A stretch of DNA of 6,745 nucleotides from Roseiflexaceae bacterium. GTDB lineage: Bacteria; Chloroflexota; Chloroflexia; Chloroflexales; Roseiflexaceae. The stretch is from the NCBI GenBank assembly GCA_947462525.1, contig CANHPK010000085.1:1-6745 (forward strand). The letters are read 5' to 3'. A program made the position numbers and the translations under genes. Under the pieces are notes generated by a model. It was given only the letters and a program-made list of their open reading frames with translations, ran no database searches and was not told where the DNA came from. Below, one piece after another: positions 1 to 4,836 of the stretch. Each line of letters opens with the position of its first letter. Positions within the stretch are counted from its first letter, which is position 1.

Positions 1-8
1 TAGCCAGC

Positions 9-512
9 ATGCTCAACATCGCAGTCCGGAGCGCGCGCGACACTGACGTCGACGCGGTAAGCACCATCTACAATCAAGGGATTGCCGATCGTATTGCGAC
101 CTTCGAGACGCGGTTGCGGACCCCAGACGAACTGTTGCCCGTGGTGACATCCGGTCAGTTCCCGTGCATGGTTGCCACCGTAGCCCGGACTGTTGTCGGC
201 TTTGCCAGTACGTCGGCCTATCGCGAACGGGCGTGTTATGCCGGTGTGGCGGAGTTTTCGATTTATATCGAGCGCAGTTGGCGCGGTCAAGGCATTGGCG
301 TTGTGTTAATGGACGGGCTGTGTCAATCCGCGCAGACGCAGGGGTACTGGAAGCTCTTATCGCGGGTATTCGTCGAAAACACTGCGAGCCGACGGATGTT
401 GGCACGTGCCGGATTCCGCGAGGTCGGCATCTACCAGCGGCATGCGCAGCTCGAGGGCAACTGGCGTGATGTGGTTATCGTCGAAAAGCTGCTCGATGAA
501 CCTTCTCAATAA
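9..512 (+). CDS. arsN1: GNAT family N-acetyltransferase, ArsN1/phosphinothricin acetyltransferase-like
   Basis: This is a 167-residue single-domain GNAT enzyme, the usual length for the phosphinothricin/arsinothricin acetyltransferase group. Such enzymes move an acetyl group from acetyl-CoA to the amino group of a small amino-acid-like toxin in the cytoplasm. Seen in the sequence: an N-terminal block with YNQGIADRIATFET (21-34), the segment ACYAGVAEFSIYIERSWRGQGIG (75-97, split here as ACYAGVAEF and SIYIERSWRGQGIG) holding the acetyl-CoA pyrophosphate-binding R-G-Q-G-I-G loop (92-97), then WKLLSRVF (114-121), ENTASRRML (123-131), GFREVG (135-140) and WRDVVIVEKLL (152-162). These blocks match my memory of ArsN1 family A proteins. 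The ATG at 9 puts the first beta strand at the normal distance from the start, but only 8 bases lie upstream, so no ribosome-binding site can be judged. No arsenic genes are visible nearby, so the substrate is inferred from family only; another amino-acid-like toxin is possible. Confidence 0.85.
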   Translation: MLNIAVRSARDTDVDAVSTIYNQGIADRIATFETRLRTPDELLPVVTSGQFPCMVATVARTVVGFASTSAYRERACYAGVAEFSIYIERSWRGQGIGVVLMDGLCQSAQTQGYWKLLSRVFVENTASRRMLARAGFREVGIYQRHAQLEGNWRDVVIVEKLLDEPSQ

Positions 513-578
513 CCTCTCATCCAATTCGTACCGCCGTACATCCACAACCTGTTACGATACGTAGCAAAGATGAGTGTC

Positions 579-587
579 TGCTATAAA
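579..587 (+). promoter_or_regulatory. candidate extended -10 promoter element for the cbiMQO operon
   Basis: The string TGCTATAAA carries a TGn extension followed by TATAAA (582-587), close to the sigma-70 -10 consensus. No good -35 hexamer lies 16-18 bp upstream, which is tolerated in extended -10 promoters. Transcription would begin near 594, leaving a leader of about 60 nt that contains both dyads before cbiM. It lies in the 143-bp gap after the acetyltransferase gene. Pattern match only. Confidence 0.35.
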
Positions 588-604
588 TCGCATCACTTCT
601 GAAT

Positions 605-625
605 GAGTCACCACCGTGGTGCCTC
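605..625 (+). promoter_or_regulatory. dyad-symmetric element in the cbiM leader (operator or RNA hairpin)
   Basis: CACCAC (609-614) and GTGGTG (616-621) form a perfect 6-bp inverted repeat around one central C. After a single mismatch (T608/C622) the symmetry resumes with GAG (605-607) and CTC (623-625), giving 9 paired positions out of 10. A nearly perfect dyad of this size just downstream of the likely transcription start suggests a repressor operator, perhaps for a metal-responsive regulator, or a leader hairpin. It does not fit the NikR operator I know (GTATGA-N16-TCATAC). No regulator gene is in the window. Confidence 0.45.
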
Positions 626-641
626 TGATTCGCTCGAATCA
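626..641 (+). promoter_or_regulatory. second inverted repeat abutting the cbiM ribosome-binding site
   Basis: TGATTCG (626-632) and CGAATCA (635-641) are perfect 7-bp inverted arms around CT. The element begins right after the 605-625 dyad and ends 1 nt before the Shine-Dalgarno run at 643-649. As DNA it could be a second operator. As RNA its 2-nt loop is too tight for all seven pairs, but a 6-bp stem could form beside the ribosome-binding site and influence initiation. Confidence 0.4.
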
Positions 642-642
642 C

Positions 643-649
643 GAAGGAG
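643..649 (+). promoter_or_regulatory. ribosome-binding site fixing the cbiM start at ATG 656
   Basis: GAAGGAG lies 6 nt before the ATG at 656. An in-frame TTG at 650 directly abuts this sequence and is too close to be served by it, so 656 is the start. Confidence 0.85.
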
Positions 650-655
650 TTGTCT

Positions 656-1714
656 ATGCACATCCCCGATGGGTATCTGAGTCCGTCCACCTGCGCCGCC
701 ATGTTTGCCGCTTCAACGCCGTTTTGGTATGTTGCCAGCGCACGCATCAAAAAGACCCTCTCCATGCGGATGGTTCCCCTGTTATCCGTTTTTGCCGCCT
801 TCTCGTTCATCATCATGATGTTCAATCTGCCCTTGCCAGGCGGGACCACGGGTCACGCAACCGGCGCCGCGCTCGCTGCCATTGTGCTCGGGCCTTGGGC
901 TGCAGTCATATCGGTTTCGATTGCTTTGATCATCCAAGCCGTGTTCTTCGGTGATGGCGGCATCCTCGCCATCGGTGCGAACTGCTTCACCATCGCAATT
1001 GTTGGCGTCTTTGTGGCCCATTACACCAACCGCATTGTCGCCGGCAATAGTGCAGTCGATTCATCCCGACGCGTGATTGCGGCGGGCATTGCCGGGTATC
1101 TGTCCATCAATGCTGCAGCATTCGCCACGGCCGTGCTGTTTGGTATCCAGCCGATGTACTTCACCGACAGCAACGGTGCACCGTTGTATGCCCCATACCC
1201 GCTCGACATCGCCATCCCCGCCATGATGATTGGCCACATCGGCATCGCCGGCTTCGCCGAGTTGATTGTGACCGCTGGTGTCATCGGCTACCTCCAAAAA
1301 AACGACATCAGTCTGCTGAGCATCGCACAGACGGGCGTCCCAGCTGCCGCCAATGCAGCAGTTGCATCGGGCTGGCAGGGTGCGCGCCGCATGTGGTTGG
1401 TGATTGCCACCTTGCTGGTCTTGACCCCACTCGGGCTCATTGCCGCTGGTACCGCCTGGGGCGAATGGGGTGCCGAGGAACTCGTTGCACTCGACGGCGG
1501 GCAGACAATAACCGCCGCACCAACCGGGCTTTTGCAGTATGCAGCAATCTGGGAGGCACCTGTCCCAGACTATGCCGTGTCATTCCTTTCGTCTGAACAG
1601 CTGGGGTACATATTGTCCGGTGTGATGGGCGTTGGTCTGATTATTTTTACCATGCTGGTATCGACGTACATTGCCGCACGCTTTACCCGTCGTAACGAAC
1701 ATTCCAACCCCTAA
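656..1714 (+). CDS. cbiM: ECF nickel/cobalt transporter substrate-binding subunit CbiM with fused PDGLE-type C-terminal module
   Basis: This 352-residue integral membrane protein is the metal-binding S component of a group-I ECF importer for Ni2+ or Co2+. It begins MHIPDGYLSP, the family hallmark. In solved NikM/CbiM structures the N-terminal amine, His2 and His67 bind the metal; here His2 is present and a His falls exactly at 67 within GTTGHATG (63-70). That makes the ATG at 656 necessary, because an extra N-terminal MS would bury the ligand. Further family blocks are LGPWAAV (78-84), FGDGGILAIGAN (98-109) and HIGIAGFAELIVT (194-206). After a loop at about 215-244 a second module follows: a helix at about 245-266, GTAWGEWGAEEL (265-276), an exposed loop ending in APVPDYA (301-307), and a last helix at about 316-341. 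This resembles the PDGLE/NikN-type partner, which explains why no separate cbiN gene is present. Nickel and cobalt cannot be told apart from sequence. Confidence 0.93.
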   Translation: MHIPDGYLSPSTCAAMFAASTPFWYVASARIKKTLSMRMVPLLSVFAAFSFIIMMFNLPLPGGTTGHATGAALAAIVLGPWAAVISVSIALIIQAVFFGDGGILAIGANCFTIAIVGVFVAHYTNRIVAGNSAVDSSRRVIAAGIAGYLSINAAAFATAVLFGIQPMYFTDSNGAPLYAPYPLDIAIPAMMIGHIGIAGFAELIVTAGVIGYLQKNDISLLSIAQTGVPAAANAAVASGWQGARRMWLVIATLLVLTPLGLIAAGTAWGEWGAEELVALDGGQTITAAPTGLLQYAAIWEAPVPDYAVSFLSSEQLGYILSGVMGVGLIIFTMLVSTYIAARFTRRNEHSNP

Positions 1715-1724
1715 TCGAACCAAC

Positions 1725-1740
1725 GTGCGCATCAGCGCAT
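1725..1740 (+). other. small GC-rich hairpin after cbiM
   Basis: TGCGC (1726-1730) and GCGCA (1735-1739) pair around an ATCA tetraloop, and G1725-T1740 could add a wobble pair. It lies 11 nt after the cbiM stop and 7 nt before a longer hairpin, so the transcript here could form two tandem stem-loops. No T-run follows it. Confidence 0.4.
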
Positions 1741-1746
1741 GCTCAG

Positions 1747-1773
1747 ACGGGACGTATCGTACATACGTCCCGT
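1747..1773 (+). terminator. perfect 11-bp hairpin between cbiM and cbiQ (attenuator or mRNA-processing/stability element)
   Basis: ACGGGACGTAT (1747-1757) and ATACGTCCCGT (1763-1773) are exact reverse complements around a CGTAC loop. The only following T-run is TTT within 1773-1775, so it is a poor classical terminator. It stands in the 80-bp gap between the S-component gene and the genes for the shared module. It could partly terminate transcription or shield the upstream cbiM message, so that CbiM is made in excess over CbiQ and CbiO. A dispersed palindromic repeat or a protein operator is an alternative. Confidence 0.5.
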
Positions 1774-1781
1774 TTGCTATC

Positions 1782-1787
1782 GAGGAG
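1782..1787 (+). promoter_or_regulatory. ribosome-binding site fixing the cbiQ start at ATG 1795
   Basis: GAGGAG lies 7 nt before the ATG at 1795. An in-frame TTG at 1774 lies upstream of this site and begins at the edge of the hairpin arm, so it is unlikely to be used. Confidence 0.8.
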
Positions 1788-1794
1788 TCCCTGC

Positions 1795-2637
1795 ATGGGC
1801 GGTGAGGCACATCACGGCAAGCGCCGTGGCAATTTCATACAACGGACCATCGATGCGCTCGCCGAAACTCTCGAGCGCTCGCTCTATGCCGAACAGCTCG
1901 CCGAGGGTGGCGGGCTTTTGCAACGACTAGACCCACGGGTCAAACTCGTAGCGATGCTGGGCTTCATTATCTGTGCGGCTGCATCACGCAATCTGCCAGT
2001 GGTCGTTGCGATCGCAGTGGTCGCCCTCGGCCTCGCTCTCGTGTCGCGCATCCCGTTTCGATCGCTGATGCCGGTCTGGATCGGCATGTTCATCTTTAGC
2101 GGGTTGATAGCCGGTCCGGCGATTTTCCTCACTCCTGGTCCGAGCCTGGCGACTGTTCCATGGTTGGGCTGGCAGGTCAGTAGTTATGGGGTGCGCAGTG
2201 CTACCCTATTGATCTTGCGCTCCGAGGTAAGCATCACGTTCTCTGTTATTCTGGTGATGACAACCCCGTGGATCCAGGTGATGAAGGCAATGCGCGTGGT
2301 CGGCGTGCCGACCACGGTCGTGGTTATTTTGGGGATGACGTACCGCTACATCTTTCTCATGCTGCAATCTGCGAGCGACATGTTCGAAGCACGACAAAGC
2401 CGTGTCATCGGCAAGCTCAGTAATGCAGATGCACGACGCCTCGCCTCGGCCACCGTTGGTGTGCTGCTGAGCAAAAGTTTTCAACTAAGTAACGATGTCT
2501 ATTTGGCGATGCAGTCGCGTGGTTTTCGCGGCGAGGTATACACGCTCGACGAGTTTCGCCTTGGGCGCAACGATTACATTGCCATTCCGATTGCATTGGT
2601 CATCATCGTATCCGGGATTTGGTTCGGTTACGTCTAG
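1795..2637 (+). CDS. cbiQ: ECF transporter transmembrane coupling subunit CbiQ (EcfT family)
   Basis: This 280-residue membrane protein is the T component that links ATP hydrolysis in CbiO to toppling of CbiM in the membrane. The start is the ATG served by GAGGAG. Residues 1-38 form a charged cytoplasmic lead-in with a HH pair, followed by the family entry motif GLLQRLDPRVKLVAML (40-55). Hydrophobic helices lie at about 52-64, 66-85, 92-113, 137-158 and 265-279. The coupling-helix region has RYIFLMLQSASDMFEARQSRVIG (184-206, given in parts as RYIFLMLQSASDMF and EARQSRVIG) and the later SFQLSNDVYLAMQSRGFRGE (228-247). These provide the two Ser-Arg segments expected to dock into the ATPase grooves. 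Length and motif order are normal for CbiQ. cbiO follows after 11 bp, so the two are surely cotranscribed. Specificity comes from CbiM, so NikQ would be an equally valid name. Confidence 0.92.
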   Translation: MGGEAHHGKRRGNFIQRTIDALAETLERSLYAEQLAEGGGLLQRLDPRVKLVAMLGFIICAAASRNLPVVVAIAVVALGLALVSRIPFRSLMPVWIGMFIFSGLIAGPAIFLTPGPSLATVPWLGWQVSSYGVRSATLLILRSEVSITFSVILVMTTPWIQVMKAMRVVGVPTTVVVILGMTYRYIFLMLQSASDMFEARQSRVIGKLSNADARRLASATVGVLLSKSFQLSNDVYLAMQSRGFRGEVYTLDEFRLGRNDYIAIPIALVIIVSGIWFGYV

Positions 2638-2648
2638 ACGAGGGCACC

Positions 2649-3473
2649 ATGGACGCGATATTTACACTCGACAACATCCGATATGACTATGCCAACACCG
2701 CACAACCCGCATTGCGCGACGTGTCGATGTCGATTCTGCGCGGTCAGCGTGTGGCGATTATGGGCGCCAACGGATCCGGCAAATCGACGTTGTTGCGCAT
2801 CTTGGACGGCTTGTATTTCCCCAAAAGCGGCACCGTTACCGCGTTTGGCGAGCCCCTCGACGAGCATCATCTGATGGAAGACGCCTACGCACACGCCTTC
2901 CGGCGCCGGGTTGCGTTTGTCTTTCAAAATCCGGATGTGCAGTTGTTCAACCCGACCGTCTACGATGAAGTTGCCTTTGGGCCGTTGCAGATGCGCTGGG
3001 ACAAGCAGAAAATAGCCCGCGCGGTCGCCGACACCCTCGACATGCTCGAGATCACGCACCTGCGCGACCGTGCACCGCATCGCCTCTCGGGTGGCGAAAA
3101 GAAGCGCGTCGCCATTGCGTCGGTGCTCATCCTCGACCCCGAGGTCATCCTGCTGGACGAGCCGACCGCTGCCCTTGACCCCAAAAGCCAAAGCATGGTA
3201 GTCGACTTCCTGGTCGGTTGGGCCAACTCCGGCAAAACCATCGTCACCGCCACCCACGACCTCGACACTGTGCCCGATATCGCCGACGACGCATACATCT
3301 TCCAACACGGTGCAATTGTGGCCCACGACACACCGGCCAACCTGCTCCGCAATCACGAATTATTGCTCGCGGCCAACCTCGTGCATGCCCATCATCACCA
3401 TCACGACGGGGTGCCACACAGCCACCCGCACTTCCACCTTGGGCATGCCCACGAGCACTCCAGCGGGATCTAG
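2649..3473 (+). CDS. cbiO: ECF nickel/cobalt transporter ATP-binding subunit CbiO with His-rich C-terminal tail
   Basis: This 274-residue ABC ATPase powers uptake by the CbiMQO importer at the inner face of the membrane. All catalytic elements are intact: Walker A GANGSGKST (39-47), Q-loop Gln93 in FQNPDVQLF, signature LSGGEKKR (146-153), Walker B VILLDE (166-171) with catalytic Glu171, D-loop ALDP (175-178) and switch His203 in ATHD. The QNPDVQLF stretch is typical of ECF A components. As the only ATPase gene here it should act as a homodimer. Residues 246-270 form an unusual tail with 13 histidines, likely binding Ni/Co ions as a store, sensor or chaperone. The ATG at 2649 begins 11 nt after the cbiQ stop; GAGGG (2640-2644) is a short-spaced ribosome-binding site. 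The reading frame is open further upstream to a TTG at 2619, but that would overlap cbiQ and add residues foreign to the family. Confidence 0.93.
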   Translation: MDAIFTLDNIRYDYANTAQPALRDVSMSILRGQRVAIMGANGSGKSTLLRILDGLYFPKSGTVTAFGEPLDEHHLMEDAYAHAFRRRVAFVFQNPDVQLFNPTVYDEVAFGPLQMRWDKQKIARAVADTLDMLEITHLRDRAPHRLSGGEKKRVAIASVLILDPEVILLDEPTAALDPKSQSMVVDFLVGWANSGKTIVTATHDLDTVPDIADDAYIFQHGAIVAHDTPANLLRNHELLLAANLVHAHHHHHDGVPHSHPHFHLGHAHEHSSGI

Positions 3474-3520
3474 CCTGTCGGGTCTACCCATCGCATAAAC
3501 CATGCCGATAATTTGCGCTA

Positions 3521-3529
3521 TGGTATGAT
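3521..3529 (+). promoter_or_regulatory. candidate extended -10 promoter for the UPF0104 gene pair
   Basis: TGGTATGAT contains TGn followed by TATGAT (3524-3529), one base from TATAAT. No clear -35 is seen at the usual distance. Transcription would start near 3536, just before the ATG at 3552. It lies in the 78-bp gap after cbiO, where I see no credible terminator, so readthrough from cbiO is also possible. Confidence 0.35.
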
Positions 3530-3551
3530 AACGGTGGTATTTGGCAATACG

Positions 3552-4577
3552 ATGGACAAAACGTTGCACAAAATTCCCTGGTCTTGGGTTATCGGTATTG
3601 TCTTAATCGCACTCATCGGTTGGCTCGGCTACAGCACACGGGCCGAACTGAGCGAGGCGTTGTATTTATTGCAAACCGCCGACCGGATATGGATAGGTGT
3701 TGCGTTTGCCACGATTGTCCTCGGCTTCGTCACCGCCGGCCTGATTTATGGGTCGGTATTGGCCGTGCTCGACCACAACGAGACATTCATCTGGTTGGCT
3801 GGCACTGCATTGGTCGGCATCTTGCTCAATCAAACCGTCCCGATGGGGAGTGTCGCTGCATACGCATTTCTGGTTGCCGCGTTGCGCCGCCGCGGTTTTC
3901 CATCGAGTAGTGTTGCGATTGTGGCAGGCACCGAGTTGTTGAGTTGGAACGGCGCCGCTTTGCTGCTGTTCAGCGGTGGCTTGCTGTACATTACGACGAC
4001 TGCCAATTACCAGGCGACCTTCCCCATCATCACGGCGGTACTGCTCACCGGTCTGCTTGCGACTGCCGTCATCATCGCCGTCACCCGGCCCACATCGACG
4101 GTGTTGTCGTGGCTGGCGACCCTGCGCCGTTTGGTGGGACGTGCCGGCATCGATTGGGAGACGCGTTCGGTCGAACTCGTCGTCGAAGAAATCGGCAAAA
4201 GCCGATCCGTGTTTGCGGCACGCCCGTGGCGTCTGATACGCATTATTCTGTTGCAGATGTTGATCTTTGTGTTGCACGCTGCCGCGTTGACCGCGCTCTT
4301 GCGGAGCGTGCGCCTCGACGTGCCGTACTTCGACGTACTGGCTGCCTATGGCATGTCGCTCATCGTCAGTTTGTTTACTATTTTGCCGGGTGGCGGCGGC
4401 GCGGTCGAGGCGGCCTTGTCGTTTTCGCTCCATCTGCAGGACGTCCCACTGAAGGAGGCGCTCAGCGCCGCCATCCTTTTTCGTTTGCTCAGCTTCTGGC
4501 TTATGTTGCCCGTCGGTGCCGTCTTTTATCGCATCTTGACACGCCCATCAACACCCAAAAAGGAGCATGGTCTATGA
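3552..4577 (+). CDS. UPF0104 / lysylphosphatidylglycerol synthase TM-region (flippase-like) membrane protein
   Basis: This is a polytopic membrane protein of 341 residues. It resembles the stand-alone flippase-like transmembrane domain found in MprF and in UPF0104/AglD-type proteins, which typically move or present lipid-linked molecules across the membrane. Hydrophobic segments lie at about 12-27, 46-70, 78-110, 121-146, 157-178, 229-251, 262-280 and 305-327. Family-type motifs are LLNQTVPMGSVAAYAFLVAALRRRGFP (91-117, in parts LLNQTVPMGS and LVAALRRRGFP) and the late LPGGGGAVEAALS (278-290), the Gly-rich loop with a conserved Glu. There is no C-terminal aminoacyl-transferase domain, so it is not a full MprF. 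The start is uncertain. The frame is open from a TTG at 3513 and an ATG at 3525, but these fall inside a likely -10 element, and the ATG at 3552 gives the normal short basic lead-in MDKTLHKIPW. No strong ribosome-binding site is visible for any of them. Its stop overlaps the next gene. Substrate unknown. Confidence 0.8.
   Translation: MDKTLHKIPWSWVIGIVLIALIGWLGYSTRAELSEALYLLQTADRIWIGVAFATIVLGFVTAGLIYGSVLAVLDHNETFIWLAGTALVGILLNQTVPMGSVAAYAFLVAALRRRGFPSSSVAIVAGTELLSWNGAALLLFSGGLLYITTTANYQATFPIITAVLLTGLLATAVIIAVTRPTSTVLSWLATLRRLVGRAGIDWETRSVELVVEEIGKSRSVFAARPWRLIRIILLQMLIFVLHAAALTALLRSVRLDVPYFDVLAAYGMSLIVSLFTILPGGGGAVEAALSFSLHLQDVPLKEALSAAILFRLLSFWLMLPVGAVFYRILTRPSTPKKEHGL
4561..4565 (+). promoter_or_regulatory. 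ribosome-binding site for the overlapping 84-residue protein gene
   Basis: AGGAG, preceded by a run of A, lies inside the last codons of the UPF0104 gene and 8 nt before the ATG at 4574. It supports a real, translationally coupled small gene rather than a chance frame. Confidence 0.75.
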
Positions 4578-4828
4578 TGACTCTCGGCGTATTGATCGTA
4601 ATTGCGTCTGCAGTGATGTTTTTGGGGGTGGCGTTTTTTGTGTGGAACGGCGTCTTCGATACCATCGCGACCAAAGTTTTGCCGCGCTTCATCATCAACC
4701 AAGAGCACTTTCTGACCCGCGTCGGCTCGATGGTCTATGTCGTCTTGATCGCCAGTCTGCCAGCAACCCTGGCCATGTTGACGACGCTCAAACTGATTGC
4801 CATGATGCGGAGCGCGTGGAACTTCTAG
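4574..4828 (+). CDS. small two-helix membrane protein of unknown function, coupled to UPF0104 gene
   Basis: This encodes an 84-residue protein I do not recognise. It has two hydrophobic helices, about 4-26 and 51-76, joined by a polar loop NGVFDTIATKVLPRFIINQ (25-43) with mixed charge, and a short basic end KLIAMMRSAWNF. Hydrophobicity and the Lys/Arg placement fit a hairpin in the inner membrane. The start is well supported: AGGAG at 4561-4565, and the ATG overlaps the upstream TGA in an ATGA junction, the classic sign of translational coupling. The same frame is open far upstream to 3944, but that part lies antiphase inside the UPF0104 gene and reads as non-membrane, Arg-rich shadow sequence, so it is not coding. 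The tight coupling suggests the product works with, or is a subunit of, the UPF0104 protein. Function is inference only. Confidence 0.8.
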   Translation: MMTLGVLIVIASAVMFLGVAFFVWNGVFDTIATKVLPRFIINQEHFLTRVGSMVYVVLIASLPATLAMLTTLKLIAMMRSAWNF

Positions 4829-4836
4829 CGCGCGCT
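4827..4836. other. 10-bp GC palindrome at the convergent gene junction
   Basis: AGCGCGCGCT is a perfect self-complementary palindrome. It spans the 7-bp gap between the stop of the small membrane protein gene (+ strand) and the stop of the patatin-like gene (- strand). It has no T-run on either side, so it is not a standard terminator. The operons probably read past each other for some distance. It may be chance in GC-rich sequence. Confidence 0.35.

Noticed and set aside
513..655. Possible cobalamin or NiCo riboswitch upstream of cbiM
   Set aside because: The gap is only 143 bp, with about 60 nt after the likely transcription start, too short for a cobalamin riboswitch. No B12-box-like GCCACTG element or NiCo four-way-junction core could be found.
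2634..3356. 240-codon open frame on the minus strand opposite cbiO
   Set aside because: It lies wholly antisense to a gene with all ABC motifs intact, has no family resemblance and reads like a mirror of the cbiO codon pattern.
3480..3489. GGGT-CT-ACCC inverted repeat after cbiO as a terminator
   Set aside because: Only 4 bp with a 2-nt loop and no T-run.
3537..3550. GTATT-TGGC-AATAC inverted repeat before the UPF0104 start
   Set aside because: A 5-bp AT-rich stem is weak and expected by chance in an intergenic gap.
3666..4433. 255-codon open frame on the minus strand opposite the UPF0104 gene
   Set aside because: Low-complexity, Gln/Arg/Asp-rich translation typical of antisense shadow, with no ribosome-binding site or recognisable domain; the + strand frame is a coherent membrane protein.
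3944..4573. Long N-terminal extension of the small membrane protein frame
   Set aside because: This part is out of phase inside the UPF0104 gene and reads as Arg/His-rich shadow; the ATG at 4574 has its own ribosome-binding site and ATGA overlap.
3552..4577. Full MprF (lysylphosphatidylglycerol synthase)
   Set aside because: The C-terminal soluble aminoacyl-transferase domain is absent; the protein ends shortly after the last membrane helix.
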